From positions 682,001 through 746,000 of the forward strand of contig NZ_JAGSYH010000001.1 of NCBI RefSeq assembly GCF_025685685.1: a stretch of DNA of 64,000 bases, given 5' to 3'. Below the pieces are notes generated by a model. The model worked only from the letters and a program-made list of their open reading frames with translations, did no database searches and was not told where the DNA came from. This document shows, one piece after another, positions 9,887-21,819 of this stretch. The DNA is from Acidicapsa dinghuensis (GTDB taxonomy: Bacteria; Acidobacteriota; Terriglobia; Terriglobales; Acidobacteriaceae). Numbering within the stretch: position 1 is the first letter of the stretch; each line of letters starts with the position of its first letter. Position numbers and translations under genes: made by a program.

Positions 9887-10516
9887 GTGACGAATCCGTC
9901 GATAGCTCATTCCGAACAGAGCTCCATTACTGGGAGCACCGCACCTGACTTTCGTACCACGCTCCGCACCGTATTTCTAGATCGTGACGGAGTCATTAAT
10001 CGCAAAATGCCTGAGGGCAAATATGTCACGCGTTGGGAAGAATTCGCGCTTCTCCCTGGTGTTCCCGAAGCAATGGCCCGACTGAATCATGCTGGCTTGC
10101 GCGTTCTCGTGCTTTCCAACCAGCGTGGTGTCTCTCTTGGTCTCTATACAACCGCCGATGTCGATGCGATTCACACGCAATTGAATCGCGTACTGGCAAC
10201 ATACGGTGCAAAGATTGATGGCTTCTACTTCTGCCCGCATGACAAGCAAAGCTGCGATTGCCGCAAACCGCTGCCAGGCTTGTTCGAACAGGCAAAAGCG
10301 CAGTTTGCCGAGATCAGCGTTAACACCAGCGTAATGATCGGCGACTCGGCATCAGATATTGAGTTTGCGCGCAATCTCAGCATGCCTGCGATCTTTCTCG
10401 AAGGCGATGCCGAAGCGCAGGCGCATCGCAAGCCCGGTTCAGAGAAAGGCGCGACGTTGGCAAACCTCGCTCTTGCAACCTTGCCGGATGCCGTTGATTA
10501 TTTGCTTGCGCGCTAA
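9887..10516 (+). CDS. gmhB: D-glycero-beta-D-manno-heptose 1,7-bisphosphate 7-phosphatase
   Basis: Removes the 7-phosphate of heptose bisphosphate between the two HldE reactions. This HAD-superfamily protein has the nucleophile motif FLDRDGVIN, the LSNQRGV motif II, the zinc-binding loop CPHDKQSCDCRKP and motif III/IV MIGDSASDIEFA. The start is uncertain: GTG 9887 gives 209 residues, while TTG 9872 is in frame and no clear ribosome site exists for either. It is the only plus-strand gene of the heptose cluster and its end nearly meets that of hldD (convergent). Confidence 0.93.
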   Translation: MTNPSIAHSEQSSITGSTAPDFRTTLRTVFLDRDGVINRKMPEGKYVTRWEEFALLPGVPEAMARLNHAGLRVLVLSNQRGVSLGLYTTADVDAIHTQLNRVLATYGAKIDGFYFCPHDKQSCDCRKPLPGLFEQAKAQFAEISVNTSVMIGDSASDIEFARNLSMPAIFLEGDAEAQAHRKPGSEKGATLANLALATLPDAVDYLLAR

Positions 10517-10519
10517 CAG

Positions 10520-11518
10520 CTACTCGCCTGTCTCCCGCATCGTCGCGTAGGTTTCGGTGATGCCAGCTTCGAGCTCCGTCATCGATCCTGTGTAGCCAAG
10601 CTCGCGCAGGGTGCCAAGATCGGCCTCGGTGTAGTGCTGATAGCGGCCCTCAAGATCAGCCGGAAACGGAATGTACTCAATCGGGCATTCCCCGTGCACA
10701 GTCATCAGCGCGCGGGCCACGTCATTGAAGGTGCGGCTCTTGCCGCTTCCTGCATTGGCCACCCCGCGATAGATTTTCGCTTGCTCGCCGGCCTTTGGCG
10801 CGTAAGGCCCAATCTGCGCAAAGAACATATTGAGCTTGGCCAGATCGCGAACGTAGACGAAATCGCGGCGCTGCTCGCCATCGCCATAGCCGCCGGTTCC
10901 AGCGAAGAGTCTCACCTTGCCCTGTTCTTTCATCTGCTTGGTAAAGTGATGAATCACCGATGCCATGCGACCCTTGTGCTGCTCGCGCGGACCGTAGACG
11001 TTGAAGTAGCGCAGCCCCACCACCGTGCTTGGGATATGGCCGAGCTTAAGCTCATTGCGAAAATAGTGATCGAAGACGAGCTTGGAGTAACCGTAGATAT
11101 TGAGAGGGCGTTCGTTCTCGATGGTCAGCGTGAAACGACCCGGTCCACTTAATCCATAAACCGCTGCCGTGGAAGCAAAGACCAGCGGTGCTTCTACCGA
11201 GAGCGCATACCGCAGTACTTCTTTCGTGTAGGTGAAGTTGTTGTCCATCATGTACACGCCGTCGTCTTCGAGCGTGTTGGAGCAGGCGCCCTGGTGCAGG
11301 ATCGCTTCCGTCTTGCCGAGAGAATTCGGCGACTCCTTCAGAACCCGGCGAAACTCGCGCTTGTCCATGTAGTCGATATACCGCGCGCCATGCAGGTTGA
11401 GAAATTTGCGCGCATTGGCGAAGTTGTCGACGATCAGGATGTCGGTGATGCCGTTCGCGTTGAGCTCATGGACCAGATTGCTGCCGATAAAGCCCGCGCC
11501 GCCTGTGACGATGTACAT
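10520..11518 (-). CDS. hldD: ADP-L-glycero-D-manno-heptose 6-epimerase
   Basis: Epimerises ADP-D-glycero- to ADP-L-glycero-D-manno-heptose, the last step before heptose is added to lipid A-Kdo. The 332-residue extended SDR protein begins directly with the dinucleotide fold VTGGAGFIGSN and has the catalytic YGYSK tetrad motif plus RYFNVYGPRE. GGAGAG stands just before the ATG. It lies behind the GT9 gene on the same strand, so enzyme and transferase are probably co-expressed. Confidence 0.96.
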   Translation of the reverse strand: MYIVTGGAGFIGSNLVHELNANGITDILIVDNFANARKFLNLHGARYIDYMDKREFRRVLKESPNSLGKTEAILHQGACSNTLEDDGVYMMDNNFTYTKEVLRYALSVEAPLVFASTAAVYGLSGPGRFTLTIENERPLNIYGYSKLVFDHYFRNELKLGHIPSTVVGLRYFNVYGPREQHKGRMASVIHHFTKQMKEQGKVRLFAGTGGYGDGEQRRDFVYVRDLAKLNMFFAQIGPYAPKAGEQAKIYRGVANAGSGKSRTFNDVARALMTVHGECPIEYIPFPADLEGRYQHYTEADLGTLRELGYTGSMTELEAGITETYATMRETGE

Positions 11519-11606
11519 GGGGGAAATTCTCTCCTGTATTGTTGCCGACTGAGATTATGGTTCGCGTGAAACAACTGCTCAGATGCGCCACAAAGCTGCA
11601 ACCTGC

Positions 11607-12704
11607 TCAGACAGCTTCTGTTCTTTTTGCCATCACTGCAGCGACCGCATCTGCCATTTCATCAACAGTGATGGATGTAAGGCATTTCCGGTCCTGCTCG
11701 ATGCATGTTTCCAGGTTGCATCCGAAGCAATCGACTTTATGGTAAATGACACGATGTTGCGATCCTGCCGGGTACCAGACACCTGGCAGACCTCGCGCTG
11801 CAAACGCAATTACACACGGCACGCCTGCGCACGCAGCCAGATGCATTGGACCTGAATCCGGGCCGAGAAAGACAGCAGCATGCTCGAGCACGGCTGCCGT
11901 TTCTCTCGGACTCAGTATGCCACAGAGGTTCACCTTTGGCCCCAACCATGCTGCGGCTGCATATTCGCTGACCTCTGAATCTTCTTTCGCGCCAATCATC
12001 GCCAGTCCGAAACCGGGATATGCCGAGGATAGTTTTTCCATCAGTAAACGCCAGTTCTCCTGCCCCCAGTCCTTTGCCTGCATCTTCGTTCCGGGACCGC
12101 AGACGACAAGCGGTTGGCCGACCTTCTGTCCGAGCCCAGTGCGAGCCTTGTTGCGCTCGGAATCGGTCAGTCGCAGCGACCAGTTCTTCAACTCGCTGAC
12201 ACCGGCATCGCCGAGTGCGCTGACAGTGAGCGCAAGGCGCACGGCTTCTGATTGATACATGCCGGTGGATGAATTCTCGATCCTTTCTAACTGCTCGGGT
12301 ACAGGGATGCCCACGATATGCCGAACACCGCACGCCACGCGGAAAAACCACTTGTCGCGCTGGACGCTTGCGGTTGATCGCACCGGCATCAGGTAAACCA
12401 GCACATCCGGCTTGAATCGGCGAATCTCGCGCGCCAGTCTGAGCAGCTCACCGGCACTGCGCGTGCCGACTGTATAACGCATGTAGCCATGCACCAGCCC
12501 TGAATCGCCGAGCACTGCCGCGGATGCCGGTGCCTTGGCATGAATGGGGAAATTTGTCAGAAGCCGCCGTTCGGCATTTGGAAACTTGCGCTCGATGAGA
12601 TGAAAGCATGGCAGCGCAACAACTGTGTCGCCCAGCGAGCCAAGCCGATAGATCAATACTTTACGAACGGACGGATCGGGGGTAACCGTCTGATCTGAAT
12701 GCAA
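11607..12704 (-). CDS. glycosyltransferase family 9 protein (heptosyltransferase-like)
   Basis: GT9 enzymes transfer heptose from ADP-heptose to LPS core. The N-terminal Rossmann half starts KVLIYRLGSLGDTVVALP, the classic GT9 opening, and the C-terminal half has the donor-site segment FLGPDSGPMHLAACAGVPC. The C terminus is Cys-rich (DCFGCNLETC), a pattern seen in other GT9 proteins. I place the start at TTG 12704 because AGGAG lies five bases before it, giving 365 residues; the frame remains open to 12851. The neighbouring ADP-heptose genes support heptose as the donor, but the acceptor is unknown. Confidence 0.9.
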   Translation of the reverse strand: MHSDQTVTPDPSVRKVLIYRLGSLGDTVVALPCFHLIERKFPNAERRLLTNFPIHAKAPASAAVLGDSGLVHGYMRYTVGTRSAGELLRLAREIRRFKPDVLVYLMPVRSTASVQRDKWFFRVACGVRHIVGIPVPEQLERIENSSTGMYQSEAVRLALTVSALGDAGVSELKNWSLRLTDSERNKARTGLGQKVGQPLVVCGPGTKMQAKDWGQENWRLLMEKLSSAYPGFGLAMIGAKEDSEVSEYAAAAWLGPKVNLCGILSPRETAAVLEHAAVFLGPDSGPMHLAACAGVPCVIAFAARGLPGVWYPAGSQHRVIYHKVDCFGCNLETCIEQDRKCLTSITVDEMADAVAAVMAKRTEAV

Positions 12705-12860
12705 GCGGTCTCCTGCTCGATGTATACGGGCAACAGCTATCCGGCTGCCGCTCGGTTCGTGGTAGGAAGATTCGATAGACGACGCTGCTGCGACTGTTTT
12801 CAGGATAACAAGGCGCTCCGCGGAGTGTGCCGCATTCAGAACGCCCGCCAAAAAGTCTTG

Positions 12861-15116
12861 TCAGAAAGCTCGAAGTTCGGTGATCGCCTGCAGCAGATCA
12901 TCCGGCTGAGGCAAAATCGCATCTTCGAGCACCGGCTGATAGGCAACGAACGTGTCCATCGCTGCTACACGCTTCACCGGCGCATCGAGATCTTCAAAGA
13001 GCTCATCGGCGATGCGAGCGGCTATCTCCGCGCCGTAACCCCAGCTCTTCACGTCCTCATACGCCACGATGACCCGGCTGGTTTTCTTCACCGAGGTTGC
13101 AATCGCCTCCCAGTCATACGGGCTCAGGGTGCGCAGATCGATCACTTCGGTGGAGATACCATGCATCTGCTCGGCGCGCTTGGCCGCCTGCAGAGCACGA
13201 GGCACCACCGCTCCATAAGTCACAACCGTCACGTCAGTTCCAGGCCGCGTAATGGCTGCTTTGCCGAACGGAATCATGTAATCCGGGCCCGGATAAGGCG
13301 CGCGGCCATACGGCTCGCGATAGAGCCGCTTGTGTTCGAGAAACAGCACCGGATCGTCGCAGCGAATCGCCGTGCGCAGCAAGCCATTCGCATCCAGCGC
13401 ATTGGACGGAAAGACCACGCGCAGACCCGGAATATGCGTAAAGATTGACTCGCCGCATTGCGAGTGATAGATAGACCCGCCTGTCAGATATCCGCCAATC
13501 GGCACGCGAATGACCACAGGCGAGGCAAACCCGCCATTGGATCTCCAGCGCATCACAGCCAGCTCATTTCGAATCTGGTGCGTAGCCGGCCAGATGTAGT
13601 CGAAGAACTGAATCTCGACTACCGGCTTCATGCCGCGTACAGCGTAGCCAACCGCTCGCCCGACGATATTCGCCTCAGCCAGCGGCGAGTTGAACACCCG
13701 CTCAACGCCGAACTCCGTCTGCAACCCTGCGGTGAGTTTGAAAACCCCACCTTTGCCTTTGGACTCTTTCAGCGCCTTTATGCGTGTCGCATCGGCAACG
13801 TCTTCGCCATATACGACGATGCGCGGATCACGCCGCATCTCGTCGCGCAGGCAGGCGTTGATCAGGTCAGCCATGGTGCGGTCAGCGCCCTGTTCTGTAC
13901 TTCCGGACTCCTCCATGTGAGGCCGTCCAGGAGTTGTTTCGAGCTCGGGCCGCGTGGGATCGAAGTCTTCGGAATAAATATGCTTCGGAATGCTGGATAT
14001 TGCCGGGAGTGGCGCAGCCAGCGCGCGCTCTGCCGCAGCGGCAACCTGGGCATCGATGCGCTCTTCCATTTCGGTCAGCTCGCTGGTGCTCAAAATGCCG
14101 TCACGCAGCAGGCGCATCTGCAGCTTGTGCAGCGGATCGCGCATCGTATCCGCTTCCCGCTCCTCGGCGGTGCGATAGTTCTTGTCGTCATCCGAGAAGG
14201 AATGCGAGTAGATGCGCACGCAGTGACCGTGAACAAATGCTGGTCCGTTGCCTGCGCGGCAATGCTCCACCGCCGCTTTCATGGCAAAGTAGCTCGCCTC
14301 GGGATCGGTGCCGTCTACCTCTGCAAAATAGAAGTTTGGGAAATTCGCAACCAACCGTGAGATGTTCCCACCGGGAGTATTCGTCTCCACTGGAACCGAA
14401 ATCGCATACCCGTTATCCTCTACCGCGAAAATAACCGGCAGCTTGCGGTTTGACGCCGTACTCAGCGCCTCCCAGAACTCACCCTGCGAGGTCGATCCCT
14501 CACCGAGGGTCGTCAGTACCACCTCGTCAGAGTGGAACGAGATATCGTGAAAAGCCCTGTAATCTCCGACTCCCTTTTCCGCTGCCTGCGGATTGTGCGC
14601 AAGAAACTGCCCGGCCTCAGCGCATCCCACAGCGTGCAGAATCTGCGTCGCCGTCGAGGAAGACGTACTGATGATGTTTAGCTCCGGGCTGCTCCAGTGG
14701 TTCGGCATCTGCCGTCCGCCACTTGCCTTGTCTGTTCCAGCGCCAACGGCCTGCAGAAACATATCCTCAGCCGTGACACCGAGCGTCAGGCACAGCGTAC
14801 GGTCGCGATAGTACGGCACCACCCAGTCATAGCCGCTTCGCAGCGCCTTGCCCATGGCTGCCTGAAAGGCCTCATGCCCTGCCGCCGAGACTTGAAAGAA
14901 GATTTTCTGTTGCCGTTTGAGAAGGACTTCGCGGTCGTCAATGCGCCGCGACTCGTACATCAGCTTGTAAAATTCAAGCAGTTCCGAAGGGCTAAGGTGA
15001 TCCTCCGTCGAAGAGCCGGACACCACATCAGCAGTCAGCGTTGCAGCGCCAGACCCATTTTTACCCGGAGAGCCGCCTTGCCTCAGTTCTTTTGAGCTTG
15101 AAATTCCACGGCCCAT
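12861..15116 (-). CDS. fused 2-oxo acid dehydrogenase E1 alpha-beta (thiamine diphosphate dependent)
   Basis: A 751-residue fusion of the two E1 chains. The alpha half (about residues 50-390) has [19 protein letters not shown] and the TPP/Mg region [14 protein letters not shown] ... EDNGYAIS. After an acidic linker the beta half (about 415-750) starts [13 protein letters not shown] and has GEDVADA and [13 protein letters not shown]. It decarboxylates a 2-oxo acid, probably branched-chain or pyruvate-like, for transfer to an E2 lipoyl protein. The ATG at 15116 is chosen for the GGAGGTG ribosome site five bases upstream. No E2 or E3 gene is adjacent; the GT9 gene follows downstream. Confidence 0.93.
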   Translation of the reverse strand: MGRGISSSKELRQGGSPGKNGSGAATLTADVVSGSSTEDHLSPSELLEFYKLMYESRRIDDREVLLKRQQKIFFQVSAAGHEAFQAAMGKALRSGYDWVVPYYRDRTLCLTLGVTAEDMFLQAVGAGTDKASGGRQMPNHWSSPELNIISTSSSTATQILHAVGCAEAGQFLAHNPQAAEKGVGDYRAFHDISFHSDEVVLTTLGEGSTSQGEFWEALSTASNRKLPVIFAVEDNGYAISVPVETNTPGGNISRLVANFPNFYFAEVDGTDPEASYFAMKAAVEHCRAGNGPAFVHGHCVRIYSHSFSDDDKNYRTAEEREADTMRDPLHKLQMRLLRDGILSTSELTEMEERIDAQVAAAAERALAAPLPAISSIPKHIYSEDFDPTRPELETTPGRPHMEESGSTEQGADRTMADLINACLRDEMRRDPRIVVYGEDVADATRIKALKESKGKGGVFKLTAGLQTEFGVERVFNSPLAEANIVGRAVGYAVRGMKPVVEIQFFDYIWPATHQIRNELAVMRWRSNGGFASPVVIRVPIGGYLTGGSIYHSQCGESIFTHIPGLRVVFPSNALDANGLLRTAIRCDDPVLFLEHKRLYREPYGRAPYPGPDYMIPFGKAAITRPGTDVTVVTYGAVVPRALQAAKRAEQMHGISTEVIDLRTLSPYDWEAIATSVKKTSRVIVAYEDVKSWGYGAEIAARIADELFEDLDAPVKRVAAMDTFVAYQPVLEDAILPQPDDLLQAITELRAF

Positions 15117-15440
15117 CTCGCACCTCCGGATTAAAAGTTCCGCCCTGCCAAGGCCACCAAACAGCCTAAACCTTGTCGATTGTATCAATCCTGCGACCGG
15201 TGGAAAAAGCGGTCCAAATTGCTCATCCGGAGCATCCGAGTGGTATAGATGCACCAGGGTGTATTGACGATCCAATTGCTGCCGTGTTTCTATTCGTCGT
15301 ACTGCAATGACCGGGCTGCGTCACAAGCTATACTCACTTTCCCGTAAGAACTGGGCTCTGCTCGGATGTCCATATTGGCCTAATTCCGGCTCCTCTCAAA
15401 GGAATGCCCGCCACCAACAATCTAGGAGGCTTATCCTCGA
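15117..15440. other. intergenic region between divergent E1 and hppA
   Basis: A 324-base gap that should hold both promoters. I see an AGGAGG ribosome site at 15424-15429 for hppA, but no promoter pair with convincing -35/-10 boxes and no stable hairpin. No gene is supported here. Confidence 0.5.
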
Positions 15441-17705
15441 ATGTCTTTCTTCAGCACTGCGCTTGCCATGCTGGCCGATCCACTCACCAGCAGCGTTTCA
15501 GGCAATGACACTATCTATCTATGGATTGCACTTGCCATCGGCGTTGTAGCGCTGGTGGCCGCGCTGTTCTTCGCGCGCTCGGTTCTGGCCTCCGATCAGG
15601 GTTCGCCTGAGATGCAACATATCGCACGGGCCATTCAGGAAGGCGCTCAAGCCTTCATGGGCCGTCAGTATAAGACCATCGCCCTCATGGCCATCGCTAT
15701 CGCCGTCATTCTCTTTGCCGGTTACTGGATGTATGGCCCCACCCAGCCCATGGCGCTCCGCGTCGTTTTCGGCTTCCTCGTAGGAGCGGCCTGTTCCGGA
15801 ATCTCCGGTTACACCGGCATGTTCGTCTCCATCCGCGCCAATCTGCGCACAGCAGCTGCCGCACGCACCAGCCTTACACGCTCCCTGCAACTCGCCCTGC
15901 ACGGCGGCGCGGTCACTGGCCTCGTCGTGATAGGCCTTGCCCTACTGGGCATCGGCATTCTCTTCCTGCTCTTCGGCGGCCTCAGTCAGCCCCAGGCAGT
16001 CGTCTACCAGCTCGTCGGATTCGGCTTCGGAGCGTCCCTGGTGGCGCTTTTTGCCCAGCTCGGGGGCGGTATTTACACCAAAGCCGCTGATGTGGGTGCC
16101 GATCTCGTCGGAAAGGTGGAAGCGGGCATTCCCGAGGACGACCCGCGCAACCCAGCCGTCATTGCCGACCTGGTTGGCGACAACGTTGGCGACTGCGCAG
16201 GCCGCGGCGCCGATATCTTTGAATCAAGCGCGGCTGAGAGCGTCGGAGCTATGATTCTTGGCGCGGCGCTCTATCCGGTCTTCGGAATCAAAGGCATTCT
16301 CTTCCCGCTCATTGTGCACGCCGTCAACATCGTCTCCTCGATCATCGGAGTCGCCGTGGTCGGCGGCAAAGAGAGCGACGATCCCATGCACTCCCTCAAC
16401 CGGGGCTACTACGTCACCAGCCTGTTGGCGCTGGCGGGTTTCGCGCTGGGCGTGCATTTCCTGCTCGACGACCGCTGGTGGCTGCTGGGCGCAGGCGTCG
16501 TCGGCATCATCACTTCGTTCCTCTTTGTTTCGATCACGGAGTACTACACGGAGACGCGCTACCGCCCTGTCCGATCCATCGCCGAAGCGTGCCAAACCGG
16601 CCCAGCGACCAACATCATCACCGGCCTTGCCGTCGGTATGGAGACACCCGCGCTGCCTGTCATCGTCATCAGCGCAGCTCTCTTGCTCAGCTACTACTGC
16701 GGCGTGCGCGGCCTTGAAGATGCTGCCGGTATCTCCGACTACGCCAAGGGCATCTACGGCACTGCAATCGCCACCATGGGCATGCTGTCGAGCGCGGCCT
16801 ACATTCTGGCGATGGATACCTTCGGCCCCATCACCGACAATGCCGGCGGCATCGTTGAGATGAGCAACCAGCCGCATGAGGTCCGCGACCGTACCGACCG
16901 CCTTGATGCTGCCGGAAACACGACCAAGGCGCTCACCAAGGGCTATGCCATCGGCTCAGCTTCTCTGGCGGCCTTTTTGCTCTTTTCCGCCTACCTGGAA
17001 ACGATCAAGGAGATTGTCCAGCGCCGTGTTGAGGGTGCCGGGTTGCATCTGCCTCCAGGCTGGGACTTCTCGAATATCAACCTTGCCGGTATTCCCGTCT
17101 TCGTAGGAGCGCTGTTAGGCGCAATGCTCACCTACATCTTTTCGTCCATGGCGATCCGCGCCGTGGGCCGAGCCGCTGAAAAAGTGATCGAAGACGTTCG
17201 CGCACAGTTCAAGGAAAACCCCGGCATCATGTCCGGCACCAGCCGTCCGGATTACGGACGATGCGTCCATATCGTCACCGGTGCGGCATTGAAAGAAATG
17301 ATTATGCCCGGCGCCATCGCCGTGCTTATGCCGGTCATTATCGGTGTCTCGTTCCGCCATCTCAGTACGCGCTTCCACCTCAAAAGCAGCATCGACCTCC
17401 CCGCCGGTATGGCTGGCATCGTCAATCTCTCTGGTGCGGAGTCGGTCGCGGCTTTTCTCATGGTCGGCACCATCAGCGGCATCCTGCTCGCTATGCTGAT
17501 GAACAACGGCGGCGGCGCGTGGGATAACGCCAAGAAGTACATCGAGTCAGGACACTACGGCGGTAAAGGCTCTGACGCGCACAAGGCCGCAGTTGTAGGC
17601 GACACCGTAGGCGATCCCTTCAAGGACACCGCCGGTCCCAGTCTGCACGTGCTCATCAAGTTGCTTGCGACCGTGACACTGGTGCTGGCTCCGCTCTTCG
17701 TCTAA
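15441..17705 (+). CDS. hppA: K+-independent H+-translocating membrane pyrophosphatase
   Basis: Couples pyrophosphate hydrolysis to proton pumping across the inner membrane. The 754-residue protein has about 16 spans and the catalytic loops KAADVGADLVGKVE, DDPRNPAVIADLVGDNVGDCAGR and the C-terminal GDTVGDPFKDTAGP. The potassium-site signature reads GNTTKALTKG: Lys at about residue 496 and Thr at 499 occupy the positions that are Ala and Ala/Gly in K+-dependent enzymes, so this should be the K+-independent, proton-only class. It is convergent with the M20 hydrolase gene, with nine bases between. Confidence 0.97.
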   Translation: MSFFSTALAMLADPLTSSVSGNDTIYLWIALAIGVVALVAALFFARSVLASDQGSPEMQHIARAIQEGAQAFMGRQYKTIALMAIAIAVILFAGYWMYGPTQPMALRVVFGFLVGAACSGISGYTGMFVSIRANLRTAAAARTSLTRSLQLALHGGAVTGLVVIGLALLGIGILFLLFGGLSQPQAVVYQLVGFGFGASLVALFAQLGGGIYTKAADVGADLVGKVEAGIPEDDPRNPAVIADLVGDNVGDCAGRGADIFESSAAESVGAMILGAALYPVFGIKGILFPLIVHAVNIVSSIIGVAVVGGKESDDPMHSLNRGYYVTSLLALAGFALGVHFLLDDRWWLLGAGVVGIITSFLFVSITEYYTETRYRPVRSIAEACQTGPATNIITGLAVGMETPALPVIVISAALLLSYYCGVRGLEDAAGISDYAKGIYGTAIATMGMLSSAAYILAMDTFGPITDNAGGIVEMSNQPHEVRDRTDRLDAAGNTTKALTKGYAIGSASLAAFLLFSAYLETIKEIVQRRVEGAGLHLPPGWDFSNINLAGIPVFVGALLGAMLTYIFSSMAIRAVGRAAEKVIEDVRAQFKENPGIMSGTSRPDYGRCVHIVTGAALKEMIMPGAIAVLMPVIIGVSFRHLSTRFHLKSSIDLPAGMAGIVNLSGAESVAAFLMVGTISGILLAMLMNNGGGAWDNAKKYIESGHYGGKGSDAHKAAVVGDTVGDPFKDTAGPSLHVLIKLLATVTLVLAPLFV

Positions 17706-17714
17706 GACAGTACG

Positions 17715-18860
17715 CTAAACAATTTCGGCGTTCTGGTTATGCTGCAACAGCTCAACCAGAGCGCCGGTCCATTTTTCCAGTTCGGCAACAGGTACACACT
17801 CACGGTCGCTGTGCGCTGTCTGCATGTCTCCAGGGCCAATCACAATCACCTCGTCGGCGATAGCTGCCAACCTGCTTGCCTCTGATCCGAAGCTGATGCC
17901 TGTTGGCTCGGTTCCAAGCAGTTTCTGGAGGTTTTGTTGCAGGATACCCTGAGCCGCCGGAGCAAACCCCGCATCCGAGCGAAGCGGCTCCAATTCAAAG
18001 CGAGCTTTGGGACATGCCGCCTGCGCTGAGGCAAGGATCGCGCGCAACCCGCCCAGAAACGCCTGCGGCGGCTCACTGGGCACAGGCCGCCACTCCACGA
18101 GAAACGAACATCGTCCGGCGACGATATTCTTTGCTGCCCCGCCCTCAATCGTGCCGATATTCCAGGTGGTCCGCGGCGGATCGAAAAGCGCGTCAACTAC
18201 CTCATTGCAGCCGCCAAGCTTATCGTCAATCTCAGCTATCAGCCTCGCGGCTGCCAGGATAGCTGAGGCTCCTCGTGCCGGAAACGCAGAGTGAGCCTCG
18301 GCACCATGCACCGTGACACGCGTCAGCCCATAGCCCTTGCCCGCGATGCCAGGACGAAGAGAGGTAGGCTCACTCACGATTGCCGAGCCTATTCGGAGAT
18401 CACCGCGAGCGAGCAGCCGTTCCATGCCCTTGCAGCCGATCTCTTCGTCTGCCGTGAGAATCAACCCCCACCTGCCCACATCTCCGGCAGGTACTTGGGA
18501 AATCGCCGCCAGAAAGCAAGCCAGTGCGCCCTTCACATCGCAGGAGCCGCAGCCATGCAATTGTCCGCTGCGTTCTTCCAGAACCAGCGCACCTTGCCAG
18601 CTCGTCGCGTACGGCACGGTATCGGTATGACAGACAAACGCAGAATCAAAACGGGCTGGGCGTTCGCCCGACCCAGACCACACAAGCAGATTGGCTTTCT
18701 CAACTCCCGCAAGGTCGGTCCAGACCATTTGTTCCGACCGCCATCCATATCGAGACAGGAACCCCGCGACCCAAGCTAGAAGCGGCAAATTCGAAACCGC
18801 CGACGGCGTCGAAATCGCCACCAACTCACGCAGAATATCCGCAGCCTCGATCGAACTCAC
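17715..18860 (-). CDS. M20 family metallo-amidohydrolase (ArgE/DapE-like)
   Basis: A 381-residue di-zinc amidohydrolase of the acetylornithine deacetylase/succinyl-diaminopimelate desuccinylase type. Metal-site motifs are [24 protein letters not shown] and the catalytic Glu pair in [11 protein letters not shown]; a lid/dimerisation domain lies in the middle. The GTG start at 18860 overlaps the hutI stop as GTGA, which implies tight translational coupling to histidine catabolism. ArgE is the usual label, but in this operon it could hydrolyse N-formylglutamate made by HutF, since no HutG deformylase is present. That role is inference. Confidence 0.85.
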   Translation of the reverse strand: MSSIEAADILRELVAISTPSAVSNLPLLAWVAGFLSRYGWRSEQMVWTDLAGVEKANLLVWSGSGERPARFDSAFVCHTDTVPYATSWQGALVLEERSGQLHGCGSCDVKGALACFLAAISQVPAGDVGRWGLILTADEEIGCKGMERLLARGDLRIGSAIVSEPTSLRPGIAGKGYGLTRVTVHGAEAHSAFPARGASAILAAARLIAEIDDKLGGCNEVVDALFDPPRTTWNIGTIEGGAAKNIVAGRCSFLVEWRPVPSEPPQAFLGGLRAILASAQAACPKARFELEPLRSDAGFAPAAQGILQQNLQKLLGTEPTGISFGSEASRLAAIADEVIVIGPGDMQTAHSDRECVPVAELEKWTGALVELLQHNQNAEIV

Positions 18861-20130
18861 AGAGCAACCTCGGCGCCATTTACGAAGAGGCGCAGATGAG
18901 CCGGTGCGGCAACATAGTACGCAAGCTCTCGATAATCCGCACACTCATGGATCACAAAATCCGCAGCCTTACCCGGTTCCAGAGATCCAACTTCGTGACC
19001 TAAGCCGAGACTATAAGCTGCATTCACCGTCGCCGCCGTCAACGCTTCCGCCGGCAGCATCTTCATCGCAATCGACGCCAGCGACAACGCAAACAGCATC
19101 GATGGCGCTGGCGACGAGCCGGGATTGAAATCCGTCGCAACCACGACCGGCAACCCCATCTCAATTATCTTCCGCGCCGGTGGATACTGATCGCGCCCAA
19201 GGCAAAAGACCGACGCAGGCAGCAGTACCGGTTGCACTCCGGCAGCTTTTATCCTCTGCAGCGTATCGTCACAGACCATCTCCAGATGATCGGCGGTCAC
19301 GGCGCCAAGCTCCGCCGCAAGATCGGCTCCCGTTCCGGGGCGAAACTGCTCACAATGCAGCCGCAGCCCCAGACCGTGGCGTTTCGCTGCCTCCAGCACC
19401 ACGCGCGTTTCCTCGACAGTAAAGGCGTGGTCGTCGCAAAAAGCATCGCAATAACGAGCCAGACCAAGGGACGTAACCTCAGGAATCAGCTCCTGGGCGA
19501 CAAAGCGCACGTACTCCCCGCGCCGGTCAGCAAACTCCTTCGGAACGGTATGCGCCGCCAGCAGCGTCGGAACCAGCTTCACGGAACCCTCCTCTGCCAG
19601 CCGTGCAATCACGCGCAACTGCCGCAACTCCGTCTCGCGCTCAAGACCATAGCCAGATTTCGCCTCAATCGTCGTTGTTCCCGAACGCAGCATCCAATCG
19701 CGATGCCGCCGCGCCTCCGCCAGCAGCTCATCTTCGCTCGCCGCACGGGTCAGCTTTACAGTGGACTGAATGCCTCCACCCGCGGCCGCAATCTCCTGGT
19801 ACGTCTTCCCCGCCAGCCGCTGCTCAAACTCACTGGCGCGATTACCGGCAAAGACCAGGTGAGTATGTGCATCCACAAACCCCGGCGTCACCAGCCGACC
19901 GCCCGCATCAATGACCTGAGTCTCAGACCCGATCCGGTCACGAAGCTCCGCATACGCGCCTGCGGCTTCGATGCGGCCGTCACGGACCAGCAACACGGCA
20001 TCGTGAACCAGCCCCAGCTCGCGCATCTCCGCACCAACGCGTGGCCGCGCCGGACCTGTCAGGGTCACCAACTGGCCGATATTCACCACCGCGATCTTCG
20101 CTGTTCCCGGCATTCCTACCTGTTCAGTGT

Positions 20131-20134
<4 letters not shown>
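18857..20134 (-). CDS. hutI: imidazolonepropionase
   Basis: Opens 4-imidazolone-5-propionate to N-formimidoyl-L-glutamate, third step of histidine degradation. The 425-residue amidohydrolase-superfamily protein shows the metal-binding [19 protein letters not shown] motif, the HCEQFRPG His site and [10 protein letters not shown] near the C-terminal Asp ligand. The GTG at 20134 overlaps the hutU stop by four bases; an ATG at 20113 is an alternative. The overlap region lies in a CTGTTC/CACTGCC repeat that also occurs elsewhere in the window. Confidence 0.97.
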
Positions 20135-21810
<1,676 letters not shown>

Positions 21811-21819
21811 TCTCCTGCT

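Noticed and set aside
13458..14360. 300-residue plus-strand open frame
   Set aside because: It lies entirely antisense to the E1 fusion, has no ribosome site or motif, and its His/Arg/Cys-rich product is typical of a high-GC shadow frame.
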